A stretch of DNA of 35,366 nt from an uncultured Clostridia bacterium (GCA_944387315.1 CALXEL010000078.1:1-35366), one strand, 5' to 3'; counted from the stretch's first letter, positions 17,306 to 25,436 are shown. Notes: generated by a model not told the origin, from the sequence alone. Program-made: numbers and translations.

Positions 17306-18616
17306 CTAGTTATCAAAAATGGTCTGATCGGTTACCTCTGTGGACAGTGCCTTCAGAGCTGTGGTCAGAATTCTTCTACGGATTGCTTTCTCCTCTTCCA
17401 GAGACAGAGCAGGGTTGCCCAGAGGATGAGGAATAGCAATTGCCGGTACGATTCTGTTGGCGCCAACAGTCAGAGAGATGGGGGTTACTGTACAGATATG
17501 AACGACAGGAATACCAACTCTCTCGATTTCTTTAACCATCGTTGCACCGCAACGTGTACAGGTTCCTCAGGTGGAGGTGAGGATAACGGCATCCACACCA
17601 GCGTTTTTCAGCTCAATAGCATATTCAGCTGCAAAACCTTTGGCGTTCTTAACGGAAGTACCGTTTCCTACAGTGGTGTAGAAATAGCGGAAGAGTTTGC
17701 CGATCTTACCCTCTTTTTCAAACTCTCTGAGTACATCAACAGGCAGAACGCGGTCAGCGTCAGCGTTGGCGTAGACAGGGTCGTAACCGCCATGAGCGGT
17801 TTCGTAGGTATCAGCAGTGAGGTCCATAACGCCCTCAATGTCGTATTTGCCATACTTGGAAGCACTGGAAGCCTCGATGTGGTCAGGGTTGCCCTTGGGC
17901 ACAATACCACCGGAGGTTACCAGAGCGATAGTGGCCTTGGTAATATCCTTTACAGCGGGATTGGGCGCCACACGGTCGAAGTCAGGCATGGGGTACTCGG
18001 TGGTGAAAGGTTTGCCAGCCAGCTTTTTCAGCAGCATGTCAACCGCTCTCTTGGAACCTCTCTCTTTCTCGAAGAAGTTCTTACGAATACCATTGGGGAA
18101 GTAGCCCTCCTCAGCGGAAGCGCCGATCTTCTCGCCCCGAGCCAGTTTCAGAGCCAGAGGAGCCATCTTCTTAACAGCGTCTCTCATACCAGCGGCGCTG
18201 TTTTTGGTCTCAACGATATATACAGAGTTTTTGTACATATCGGCACCGGGGTTCTCAACGTACATACCGGTCAGAACAGGCATACCCAGCTTGTTTTTCA
18301 CTTCTTCACAGATAGAACCACAAGCTACGCCATAACGGCCAGCGTTGAAAGCGGGACCAGCAATAAACATGTCGGCGCCGCAGGATTTTACCATCTCAAC
18401 AACGGTAGCCTTGGCTTCATCCAGGTTCTCGTTGTAATAGGAGTCACCACAGATTACAGTGGCAACAATCTCAGCGTCTTCACCAAAAGCGGCATTGAAC
18501 GCCAGACCAGGACCTACAGGTCCCTGACGAAGCTCAGGTTTGTAATCAGCCATCTCTTCGCCGCCGATCTGGGCAAAGAACTGGTTGATGTACTGTACTA
18601 CTTTAATCTTAGCCAT
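17306..18616 (-). CDS. grdB: Glycine reductase component B selenoprotein (GrdB), in-frame UGA = Sec350
   Basis: 436 residues when the UGA at 17569-17567 is read as selenocysteine. This subunit of protein B, with the GrdE chains, binds the substrate as a Schiff base and passes the carboxymethyl group to GrdA. The Sec motif is TSTUGTCTRCGATMVKE, placing Sec at residue 350, as in characterised GrdB proteins. Downstream, the same register continues for 86 residues to a TAA. The relatives GrdF and GrdH, for sarcosine and betaine, are similar; the glycine riboswitch and grdX context favour glycine. A perfect 6-bp hairpin starts 12 nt after the UGA. An AAGGAGGA SD precedes the ATG. Confidence 0.96.
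17540..17554 (-). promoter_or_regulatory. Candidate bacterial SECIS hairpin of grdB
   Basis: On the minus strand CGTTGC (17554-17549) pairs perfectly with GCAACG (17545-17540) around a GGT loop. The stem begins 12 nt after the UGA, putting the loop about 18 nt downstream, within the range reported for SelB-binding hairpins. The loop contains G-U, as in E. coli SECIS loops. SECIS identity is inferred. Confidence 0.55.
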
Positions 18617-18638
18617 AAGTGTCTCTTCCTCCTTTCTC

Positions 18639-19919
18639 TTATCTTGCGCTCAGGCAGTTGCAGCCCAGCTCACTGGTAGCGCCGGTAATGGCCTGAAGCT
18701 CTACCATAATGCTGCCGTCTTCCAGCATGTTCTTGTCGAAACCGCCGGCGATCTTATCGATGGGCAGCAGGCTGCCGATTACCTTGTCCAGTTTGGGCAG
18801 GGTGATCAGCTCGTTGGCGTTACCGCCGGTTACAACAGCGTCAGCGGCGGGATCCGCGTCAGCCAGGGACTGAGAAGAACCGTCACGTCCGGCATACTCA
18901 TCGGTGATGATAACGGTGTGAATGCCTTTGGCTTCGATCTTCTTGCAGTTCATAATCAGGTCAGTATCGGGGTTGCCGAAGCCTTCCTGAGAAACAATGG
19001 CGCCGTCCAGGCTCAGATACTCACAGAGCTGAGCGGTCCAGTTGGACGAACGCTCCTTGTCAGCCAGGTAAACGTTCTCGTTGGTGATAATCATACCAAC
19101 AAAGTTGAGGGTTTTGCCATGCTGAGCGAACAGATCCTCTACAACAGGGTTGTTCAGATGGTTGTAGGTGGGGTTCTTGTCACAAGCGGAAACACAGTTA
19201 CCGCTGAGGATCGCGCCATCCATGGTCTCGGTGGGGCTGATCAGTGTGGGGATAATCTTCTTGGCGTCTACGCCATACACATAGGTGTCATGGAGCAGGC
19301 CCTGGCTCTGGAGCATCTGGACATAGGCCACTCTGGGCAGGCCAGGATACTTCTCAAAGCCCTCTTTGATGGAGCAGGTCTCGTAGGTTTTGATCTCATC
19401 AGGGGTCAGGTTTCTGGCCAGTTCGCCCAGATAAACAGCCACTTTCAGACCAACCATACGAACAGCATGCTCATGCTCGTGGGGAGCGATACCGTCCACA
19501 GGATCGCAGTTGACTACCAGGTTGACTGTTTTGGAGAAGGGGGTGTACTGAGCACCCACACCAGTCATATCAATGATACCTTCCTGGAAACCTACAATCT
19601 TACCGGTAGTTACAACAGCGGAGCCTTTCAGAACATGAGTTCTGCCGCTGCCAACGGTGTCAACCTTGGAGATGACGCCGGGGAACATACCGCCGCCGCC
19701 AGACACCTTTACACGGGGTTCAATAACATCCTTAACAGGGGTGATGCGGACGCTCTCACCAGGTCTGGCAATGTCAACTTCTACTGTTTTGATGTGCTCA
19801 TCTTCCAGTACCAAAGCTTCTACTGCCGCCTTGTCCACGTACAGGACGCCATTTTCAATTTTGGACTCGTTTGAAAACTGAATGTCGTGGATATTGATAT
19901 ATCCCAATTCCAATTTCAA
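18639..19919 (-). CDS. grdE: Glycine reductase component B proprotein (GrdE)
   Basis: 426-residue precursor that is cleaved into two chains of protein B. In characterised GrdE the cut is before Cys242, which becomes a pyruvoyl group that binds the amino group of glycine. Here Cys242 is present at exactly that number, in LSGNCVSACDKN. Other family features are SGGGGMFPGVI, a histidine-rich APHEHEHAVRMVG, and ITDEYAGRDGSSQSL. The start is a TTG at 19919 with GGAGG 8 nt upstream; an ATG alternative is not available near it. It lies 58 nt after grdX and 22 nt before grdB. Confidence 0.96.
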   Translation of the reverse strand: MKLELGYINIHDIQFSNESKIENGVLYVDKAAVEALVLEDEHIKTVEVDIARPGESVRITPVKDVIEPRVKVSGGGGMFPGVISKVDTVGSGRTHVLKGSAVVTTGKIVGFQEGIIDMTGVGAQYTPFSKTVNLVVNCDPVDGIAPHEHEHAVRMVGLKVAVYLGELARNLTPDEIKTYETCSIKEGFEKYPGLPRVAYVQMLQSQGLLHDTYVYGVDAKKIIPTLISPTETMDGAILSGNCVSACDKNPTYNHLNNPVVEDLFAQHGKTLNFVGMIITNENVYLADKERSSNWTAQLCEYLSLDGAIVSQEGFGNPDTDLIMNCKKIEAKGIHTVIITDEYAGRDGSSQSLADADPAADAVVTGGNANELITLPKLDKVIGSLLPIDKIAGGFDKNMLEDGSIMVELQAITGATSELGCNCLSAR

Positions 19920-19977
19920 AGCAGATACCTCCTTCTTTTTGTTCTTATGCCTATTTATAAAAGGGGGGCCTTGCCAG

Positions 19978-20352
19978 TTAGGTGGTTATCTGGGAAAGCG
20001 CTCCTTGCAATAGGGTCAAATCCAACAGCTGGAAGTCCCGGTCCATATCCGGGGGTGGGTCGGGGAATTTGACAGCGAACTTATCACAGGTAATGATGCT
20101 GTTCTCAATAATCCGCACCGCGTCCAGATCCAGCTTTCCAGGTTTTTGTGAGAGAAATACCGATTTATAGGGGGTTTCGTTGGGCTTCACACTGCCCGAC
20201 AAGGGGTGGGAATAGAGCTGATACCCTTGGTGGATCAGATCCCGTACCGCCACCAAAACCTCCCGGTAGCTGCGTGGCTCATAGTGTACCGGATATTCCT
20301 CCGACAGTTTTTGGGCCACCAGTGGGTTATTGGTAATAATCTGAATTTTCAT
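19978..20352 (-). CDS. grdX: GrdX family protein
   Basis: 124 residues. The conserved protein found at the head of many grd operons; its function is not established. It starts MKIQIITNNPLVAQKL and contains the recognisable segment YSHPLSGSVKPNETPYKS, which helped the identification. The ATG at 20352 has GAGGG 8 nt upstream. A longer in-frame start upstream would run through the riboswitch and terminator and is rejected. It is the first gene after the riboswitch. Confidence 0.88.
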   Translation of the reverse strand: MKIQIITNNPLVAQKLSEEYPVHYEPRSYREVLVAVRDLIHQGYQLYSHPLSGSVKPNETPYKSVFLSQKPGKLDLDAVRIIENSIITCDKFAVKFPDPPPDMDRDFQLLDLTLLQGALSQITT

Positions 20353-20389
20353 TGGTGTTTCCCTCGGGAATTTACAAAAATTTGCAGAT

Positions 20390-20432
20390 AAAACAAAAAC
20401 AGAGCAAAAGCACTGCACGCGCTTTTGCTCTG
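20390..20432 (-). terminator. Riboswitch-controlled intrinsic terminator upstream of grdX
   Basis: On the minus strand CAGAGCAAAAGC (20432-20421) pairs perfectly with GCTTTTGCTCTG (20411-20400), 12 bp with a 9-nt loop, then TTTTTGTTTT. Its first five bases are also the 3' half of aptamer 2 P1. Ligand binding should therefore prevent terminator formation and let transcription continue. Confidence 0.92.
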
Positions 20433-20606
20433 TTACATAACCTGAGAGATTCCCCACAAAACGGGTTGCTCCTTCGGTGCTTTCGCTCTCCAGAGTGTTG
20501 TCGGAATACGGTTCTTGGTACCTGAGATCTTCATGACAGCTCTGCCCTTCTGTCACTTATTCCTTCGGCGTCTGGTGCCGCCAAACGCGGCCCAAATCTC
20601 TCCCGT
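20428..20606 (-). promoter_or_regulatory. Tandem glycine riboswitch
   Basis: Two aptamers in series on the minus strand. Aptamer 1 (20606-20508) is closed by ACGG/CCGT and has GGGAGAGAT, CGCCGAAGGA and GATCTCAGG. Aptamer 2 (20495-20428) is closed by CTCTG/CAGAG and has GGAGAG, CACCGAAGGAGCAA and AATCTCTCAGG. These are the conserved glycine riboswitch blocks. It stands between the promoter and grdX. Because aptamer 2 P1 shares bases with the terminator, the logic is glycine-ON, which fits a catabolic glycine reductase operon. Confidence 0.95.
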
Positions 20607-20683
20607 ACTCGTCAGCCAAATATGTGGCACAAAAGCGCCTTGTCCAATGGTCAGTGAGGCGTAGACACCAACCATACGTCATT

Positions 20684-20712
20684 ATTTTAACGTAATTTGA
20701 AAATAAGTGCAA
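20684..20712 (-). promoter_or_regulatory. Promoter of the glycine reductase operon
   Basis: On the minus strand TTGCAC (20712-20707) is followed after 17 nt by TAAAAT (20689-20684). Transcription would start near 20677, about 70 nt before the first riboswitch aptamer. Confidence 0.7.
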
Positions 20713-20728
20713 GGGATTTCTCAAGATT

Positions 20729-20753
20729 TTGATACCTATACGAAATGTATCAA
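20729..20753. promoter_or_regulatory. Inverted repeat upstream of the grd promoter (possible operator)
   Basis: TTGATAC (20729-20735) and GTATCAA (20747-20753) form a perfect 7-bp inverted repeat with an 11-nt spacer. It is centred about 28 nt upstream of the -35. The position would suit an activator. The protein is unknown. Confidence 0.35.
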
Positions 20754-20799
20754 TAAAACTTAGCTAATTTATCCAGTTTTTTCACAGATGCTCATCCAG

Positions 20800-20834
20800 A
20801 AAAAAGCAGCTGTCCTTTGTCAGTGAACAGCTGC
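20800..20834 (-). terminator. Intrinsic terminator after the coiled-coil gene
   Basis: On the minus strand GCAGCTGT (20834-20827) pairs with ACAGCTGC (20813-20806), 8 bp, followed by six T residues (20805-20800). Confidence 0.8.
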
Positions 20835-21002
20835 TCGATTGTTTGCAATTGGCTCTGCCTACAGTTGGCAGTTTGTTATCCCCGGGGAAGCAAAGCATCC
20901 AAAATTCCTTTTAGAGAAAGCCCCTTCTTTCTGGCCATCCCACGGGATACAGGACGCTGACACTCTGCCTGGGTGCCGCTTTTCACAGACCGATGGGAGA
21001 TA

Positions 21003-21764
21003 TCATCGGCTGGCGGCGGGGCGAAAAAAGTTTTGTTCCGGCTGGGTGGACGATTGTTCCTCCAGCTGCTCCCCAATCTCATCCACCATCTGGGCGGCCT
21101 GCTGGGGGGTCAAATCCTTGCATCTGGCTTCGATTTCATCCACAGCCCGCTCCAAGCTGTCCAGTTTATCACTGAGGGCCGACATAGCCTCCACAATGGA
21201 CTGACGGAGTTTGGACACATCCGCCCTGAAGCTGTCAATCTCACCAGAGATAGCCTGCACCGAACGCTCGGTGGAAGCTTTAATGTCCTGGGCCTCCTGC
21301 CGGGCATTGTCCAGAATCCGTTCAGCGGATTGCTTGGCCTCCACCAGAATGGCCCCCACCTTCATGGTAGTCTCATCGTACTTCCTGCTTTTAAATTCCA
21401 GGCTCTCCGCCTTAAACTGCAACTGACGGTTTCGCTCCGCCTGGAGCTTGATCTCATTTTCCTTGGCCAGTACCGTCCGCTTCTGTGCGGTAATTTCCGA
21501 GTTCAGGTTGTTGATCACACCAGTCAGTTGGTTGATCTTTTCCCGCTCCGACTTAAGCTGTTCCTCCAGCTGGGTAATTTTCCCCTCAAAGGAAGAGATC
21601 TGCTTACTCAAATCATCCCGGGCCGCTGTCATTTCTTCCAAACGCTGGTTGAGATTTTCCTGTGCCTCCTTGGCCTTGGAATTCATTTCATCTATGTAAC
21701 TGAGGACTCCTTTTTTCTCGAATCCTCCAAACGCACTGGTTTTAAATATTACCTGTTCACCCAT
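21003..21764 (-). CDS. DivIVA-like coiled-coil protein, possible C-terminal frameshift
   Basis: 253 residues as read. The N-terminus MGEQVIFKTSAFGGFEKKGVLSYID resembles DivIVA/GpsB-type proteins, with the FxKKGY-like turn. Residues about 25-130 and 165-235 are predicted coiled coils, rich in E, K, Q and L heptads. It is probably a cytoplasmic scaffold at division sites or poles; this is inference. The ATG at 21764 has AGGTG 6 nt upstream; a start at 21857 lacks support. The frame stops at 21003 shortly after a run of six T on the coding strand (21029-21024). In the +1 register the reading continues without a stop to 20876 and ends in a coherent tail, KKGLSLKGILDALLPRG. Confidence 0.75.
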   Translation of the reverse strand: MGEQVIFKTSAFGGFEKKGVLSYIDEMNSKAKEAQENLNQRLEEMTAARDDLSKQISSFEGKITQLEEQLKSEREKINQLTGVINNLNSEITAQKRTVLAKENEIKLQAERNRQLQFKAESLEFKSRKYDETTMKVGAILVEAKQSAERILDNARQEAQDIKASTERSVQAISGEIDSFRADVSKLRQSIVEAMSALSDKLDSLERAVDEIEARCKDLTPQQAAQMVDEIGEQLEEQSSTQPEQNFFRPAASR

Positions 21765-21992
21765 TCGGTTCACCTCATCGCTTTTCTGCCCAAAACCATC
21801 ACAACTGACACATATTATATCATTCTTTCTACAAAAAACCAATAGAACTTTGTCCATTTGCGATGGATTTCCAGAAAAAATACAGTATAATATCTATAAA
21901 GGTGGTAAGATTTGATTTTTCCGCTTTTATCGGCGATAATCCCATGGAAAAACAGAGTCTTCCCCTACATTGAGAGGAGTCACAGAACATCC

Positions 21993-22625
21993 ATGAAGAA
22001 ACTGGTAATTTTTGATTTAGATGGCACCCTGAATGTCACTGCCCTCTATTCCATTCCGGCTCAGAGAAAAGCCATCCGGGAATTTGGCGGGCCGGAATAC
22101 AGCGACCAGGTGCTGCAGTCCTGTCTGGGCAGACGTCCCATTGATTACGCCAGAGAGTTTTTGCCCGGCCGGAGCGAAGAGGACTATCAGCTCTATCTCC
22201 AACGGGAGCTATACTGGGAATCTATTTTCATGCCTATGCATCACGACTCCTTTCCGGGCATTCCCCAGGCTTTGCAGCAGTTGCGGGACAACGGCTACCA
22301 AACTGCCGTCTGCTCCAATTCCTCCATTCAGTATATAACCATGGTACTGAAAAACCTGGGGCTGTGGGAACTGATTGACCATATCCAGCCCCTGCTGCCT
22401 GGGATGACCAAAGTGGACACCTTGGGCAAACTGCTGGCGGAACAATCCCCCTGTCAAGGGGTCATGGTGGGAGACCGGATCTATGACAAGGAGGCCGCCC
22501 GGCAGAACCACATTCCCTTTATTGGCTGTCTCTATGGCTACTGCCCAGAGGAGAGGGAGGGCGCTGATGGAGTCATTCAAAGTGGGGATGAGCTTCTCTC
22601 AGAGGTCCAACGGCTGATCGGTTAA
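21993..22625 (+). CDS. HAD-superfamily phosphatase (phosphoglycolate phosphatase-like)
   Basis: 210 residues. Motif I is DLDGT at 8-12 (nucleophile Asp8, acid/base Asp10). Motif II is the SNSS region at about 108-111, motif III a lysine near 130-140 (GMTKVD), and motif IV VGDRIYDKEAA. A helical cap at about 15-85 places it with the beta-phosphoglucomutase/phosphoglycolate phosphatase group. The substrate cannot be read from sequence. The ATG at 21993 begins MKKLVIFDLDG; GAGAGGAG lies 13 nt upstream. A TTG further upstream would add 27 residues that do not fit the fold. A TATAAT at 21886-21891 may be its -10. Confidence 0.85.
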   Translation: MKKLVIFDLDGTLNVTALYSIPAQRKAIREFGGPEYSDQVLQSCLGRRPIDYAREFLPGRSEEDYQLYLQRELYWESIFMPMHHDSFPGIPQALQQLRDNGYQTAVCSNSSIQYITMVLKNLGLWELIDHIQPLLPGMTKVDTLGKLLAEQSPCQGVMVGDRIYDKEAARQNHIPFIGCLYGYCPEEREGADGVIQSGDELLSEVQRLIG

Positions 22626-22630
22626 AACGC

Positions 22631-22668
22631 AAACAGGCCAAACCGGGAAATTCCGGTTTGGCCTGTTT
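22631..22668. terminator. Bidirectional terminator between HAD and metQ
   Basis: A perfect 16-bp stem, AAACAGGCCAAACCGG (22631-22646) with CCGGTTTGGCCTGTTT (22653-22668), has a 6-nt loop. It lies between two convergent genes and has A/T runs on both sides. Confidence 0.9.
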
Positions 22669-22685
22669 TATTGCTCTCTTATTTT

Positions 22686-23546
22686 TTAAAAGACAGGTAC
22701 TACTACTCCATTATAGGTGGATTCAATAAAAGTTTTTACCTCTTCGCTCTGCAAAGCCTCAGCCAGCTTCTGCAGCTCGGGACGCTGTTCGTCTCCCTCC
22801 CGCACCACAAGGATGTTGGCATAGGTGGTAGCACCCTCTGATTCCTTGTCCTCTGACGCCAAAATGGTATCGGTGATCTGGGCGTCTACCGCGTAGTTGC
22901 CGTTGATGACGGCCAGGTCCACATCAGGCAGCACATTGACCAGCTGAGCGGCTTCCAACTCCTGGAACGTCAGGTTCTTAGGATTGGACACAATATCCAA
23001 CGGAGTGGCTTCCAGTCCCACACCCTCCTTGAGCTCAATCAGCCCCAGGCTCTCCAGCAGCTGCAAAGCTCTGGCCTCATTGGAGGTGTCATTGGGGACA
23101 GCGATCATGCCGCCGTCGGGCAGTGCGTCAATGGTCTGTGTTTTGCCGGGATAGACACCCAAGGGCTCAAAATGTACCGAGGCGATGGATACCAGATGGG
23201 TTCCACGAGTGGCGTTAAAGTCGGTGAGATAGGGCTGGTGCTGGAAGTAGTTGGCATCCAGGTCTCCCCCCTCAACCGCCTCGTTGGGGATAATATAATC
23301 GGTAAACTCGGTCACTTCCAGGTTGATCCCCTCTTCAGCCAGCAGGGGTTTTACCACCTCAAGGATTTCAGCGTGGGGAGCGGGAGAAGCGCCTACTTTA
23401 ATAGTAATGGTTTGCGCCTCCTGGGAGGAAGATTGAGAGGAACTGGAAGAGTTTTCAGAAGAAGATGGGGTGCTGCATCCCGCCAGGGAAAGGGTCAACG
23501 CGCCGGCCAACACCAGTGCGCACAGGGAACCAATAGAATGTCTCAT
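22686..23546 (-). CDS. metQ: Methionine ABC transporter substrate-binding lipoprotein
   Basis: 286 residues, NlpA/MetQ family, surface-anchored. The signal peptide MRHSIGSLCALVLAGA is followed by the lipobox LAGC with lipidated Cys24. A Ser/Gln-rich linker at about 25-44 comes before the binding domain, with VGASPAPHAEIL, DLDANYFQHQPYL and AVPNDTSNEARALQLL. These are typical of the MetQ family. The ATG at 23546 has GAGGA 8 nt upstream; a TTG at 23567 overlaps that SD and is less likely. It is the last gene of metN-metI-metQ. Confidence 0.93.
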   Translation of the reverse strand: MRHSIGSLCALVLAGALTLSLAGCSTPSSSENSSSSSQSSSQEAQTITIKVGASPAPHAEILEVVKPLLAEEGINLEVTEFTDYIIPNEAVEGGDLDANYFQHQPYLTDFNATRGTHLVSIASVHFEPLGVYPGKTQTIDALPDGGMIAVPNDTSNEARALQLLESLGLIELKEGVGLEATPLDIVSNPKNLTFQELEAAQLVNVLPDVDLAVINGNYAVDAQITDTILASEDKESEGATTYANILVVREGDEQRPELQKLAEALQSEEVKTFIESTYNGVVVPVF

Positions 23547-23627
23547 AATAAAAATCCTCACTTTCAATGATATACATTATTAATATAGAAACAGTTGGAA
23601 GAACCGGAGCAACGGTTTCCTCTGTTT

Positions 23628-24296
23628 TTAACGGTTTCGGCGGTCAATGCCCGCAGAGAGCAAATCAAAAAACAACTGGATCACACAAACCACCACAATG
23701 AGAAGCAATACAGTCAGGATCATCACATCGGTACGGCCCCGGTGGAGTCCATAGCGTACCGCGATATCTCCCAGTCCACCGGCTCCAAGAGCACCAGCCA
23801 TAGCGGAGTAGCCAATCAGTGTAATGGTGGTAATGGAAAGTCCCCGCACCAGGGAGGGGGTAGATTCCCCTAACAACACCTTGCTGACAATTTGCCGGTT
23901 GGTGGCACCCATACACCGGGCTGCCTCGATCACCCCGCTGTCCACTTCAGCCAGGGAGCTTTCCACCAGACGGGCCACAAAGGGAGCCGCCGCGATGAAC
24001 AGGGGAACCACCGCCGCCGTTGGCCCTATAATCTTACCGGCAATCAGCCGGGTCACAGGGATTACCGCCAACATCAGCACCACAAAGGGAATCGACCGGC
24101 CAATATTGATCACCCAGCCAAACAGGGAGTTGATAAAGCGGTTCTCGGCGATGCCGCCCTTATCGGTAGCCACCAGTAAAATCCCCAAAGGCATGCCAGC
24201 CAGATAGGCAAACAGGGTAGCCAACCCGGTCATATAAAGGGTATCTCTCAGCCCATCCAACAGGGTGGGAGCGAATTCATTCCACAAAGCCAACAT
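23628..24296 (-). CDS. metI: Methionine ABC transporter permease
   Basis: 222 residues with five predicted membrane helices, the MetI form. The EAA loop is EAARCMGATNRQIVSKVLL at about 122-140, where it touches the ATPase. The last helices include IVVVCVIQLFFD. AAGGAGGA precedes the ATG. It is 17 nt after metN and 81 nt before the metQ start. Confidence 0.94.
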   Translation of the reverse strand: MLALWNEFAPTLLDGLRDTLYMTGLATLFAYLAGMPLGILLVATDKGGIAENRFINSLFGWVINIGRSIPFVVLMLAVIPVTRLIAGKIIGPTAAVVPLFIAAAPFVARLVESSLAEVDSGVIEAARCMGATNRQIVSKVLLGESTPSLVRGLSITTITLIGYSAMAGALGAGGLGDIAVRYGLHRGRTDVMILTVLLLIVVVCVIQLFFDLLSAGIDRRNR

Positions 24297-24313
24297 ACAA
24301 TCTCCTCCTTGTT

Positions 24314-25054
24314 TTAGCTGGCGCTGTAACCCAGCAGCTGTAAGGTAATATCGGTCTGGGGATGGTCAAACACCCGGCTGGTATCCCCCCACTCCACAAA
24401 CCGGCTGGCGTCAATGACTGCCACCTTGTTGCAGATCCGCCGCACCACCGAAATTTCATGGGTGATGATCACGATGGTAACCCCCAGGGTACGGTTGATG
24501 TTTTCCAGCAGGTCCAAAACCGATCGGGTGGTCAGGGAATCCAAGGCACTGGTGGGTTCATCACAGTAGAGTACCTCCGGGTCGGTAGCCAAGGCTCTTG
24601 CCAAGGCAACCCGCTGTTTTTGGCCTCCTGAAAGCTGGGAGGGATAGCACTGGGCTTTATCCGAAAGCCCTACTAGGGATAAAAGGGACGCCACCTTTTG
24701 GGCAATCACTGCTTTTGGAGTCCCACAGAGAGTCAGGGGAAAAGCCACATTGTCATAAACTGTCTTCTGCATCAGCAGATTGTAGCCCTGGAATACAACC
24801 CCCATTTTCCGGCGAGTTTCCAGCTTTTGCTTGCCGGTGAGGGCGGCAGTGTCCACCCCGTCCAGCAGCACTGTGCCGGATGTGGGCTGTTCCAGCAGGC
24901 AGAGGCACCGTAGCAAGGTGCTCTTCCCCGCGCCGCTCATGCCGATAATCCCAAATATATCCCCTTTGTCTATCTTAAGATTCACATCCCGTAACGCTGT
25001 CACTTCCTGATGTTTGCCTGAAAATATTTTTGTGAGATTTCGAATTTCGATCAC
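24314..25054 (-). CDS. metN: Methionine ABC transporter ATP-binding protein, short form
   Basis: 246 residues. Walker A is GMSGAGKS at about 38-45, the Q-loop FQGYN, the signature LSGGQKQRVALARAL, Walker B VLYCDEP, and the H-loop THE. It starts at a GTG (25054) with AGGAGGAA 5 nt upstream. Characterised MetN proteins are about 340 residues, with a C-terminal NIL domain that binds methionine and inhibits transport. Here the stop comes right after the ABC domain, so this domain is missing. The T-box upstream gives another way to sense methionine supply. It is the first gene of the operon. Confidence 0.92.
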   Translation of the reverse strand: MIEIRNLTKIFSGKHQEVTALRDVNLKIDKGDIFGIIGMSGAGKSTLLRCLCLLEQPTSGTVLLDGVDTAALTGKQKLETRRKMGVVFQGYNLLMQKTVYDNVAFPLTLCGTPKAVIAQKVASLLSLVGLSDKAQCYPSQLSGGQKQRVALARALATDPEVLYCDEPTSALDSLTTRSVLDLLENINRTLGVTIVIITHEISVVRRICNKVAVIDASRFVEWGDTSRVFDHPQTDITLQLLGYSAS

Positions 25055-25118
25055 AGCAATTCCTCCTGTCTCTCTCCTATATGATGGATCCGGTTTCATT
25101 TCCTGCAAAAGAAGGCAA

Positions 25119-25161
25119 TAAAAAAGCTCCCGTCCTTGGAATAGACTCCAAGGACGAGAGC
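25119..25161 (-). terminator. T-box terminator
   Basis: On the minus strand GCTCTCGTCCTTGGA (25161-25147) pairs with TCCAAGGACGGGAGC (25140-25126) with one mismatch, followed by TTTTTTATT. It is the regulated terminator of the T-box before metN. Confidence 0.9.
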
Positions 25162-25395
25162 GAAACGCTTCGTGTTACCACCTTGTTTCACCGCTGCCTC
25201 ACGACAACGGCCTCTTCAGCTGCCGGAACAATTCCGAGAGCCTAGCGCTGTAACGGGTGCACCCGTCATGGACTAAAAACCTTCGCCCATGCGACTCCGA
25301 GACCATCTTCGGCTATCTCTGCTCTATCCCCTCGCACCAGAACGGGGACTCTCTGTGAAAGCTCGGAAAGCTTACTCTTCTCTTCAACGTCTTTT
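25162..25395 (-). promoter_or_regulatory. T-box leader with AUG (methionine) specifier
   Basis: The T-box sequence AAGGTGGTAACACGAAGCG is at 25184-25166. Stem I is closed by TTTCCGAG and CTCGGAG, and the bulge before the closing strand reads GAAGATGGT. The specifier ATG at 25306-25304 is followed by a purine, as is usual. Uncharged tRNA-Met would pair here and stop terminator formation, turning on metNIQ when methionine is scarce. The specifier assignment is inferred from the position and the genes that follow. Confidence 0.88.
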
Positions 25396-25408
25396 GTGTA
25401 TGTGCTTT

Positions 25409-25436
25409 ATTATAGCATGAGTTTTTCATTCGTCAA
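25409..25436 (-). promoter_or_regulatory. Promoter of the T-box-metNIQ transcript
   Basis: TTGACG (25436-25431), a 16-nt spacer and a perfect TATAAT (25414-25409) are on the minus strand, a few nucleotides before the T-box leader. Confidence 0.8.

Noticed and set aside
17567..17569. Stop codon splitting grdB, which could suggest a pseudogene
   Set aside because: The UGA is at the conserved Sec position, and the downstream frame is intact.
17426..19874. Two long plus-strand frames of over 400 codons
   Set aside because: They are opposite grdB and grdE, which match known families in full length.
19978..20556. A longer start for grdX giving 192 residues
   Set aside because: The extra N-terminus would be translated from the riboswitch and terminator; the ATG at 20352 has a good SD.
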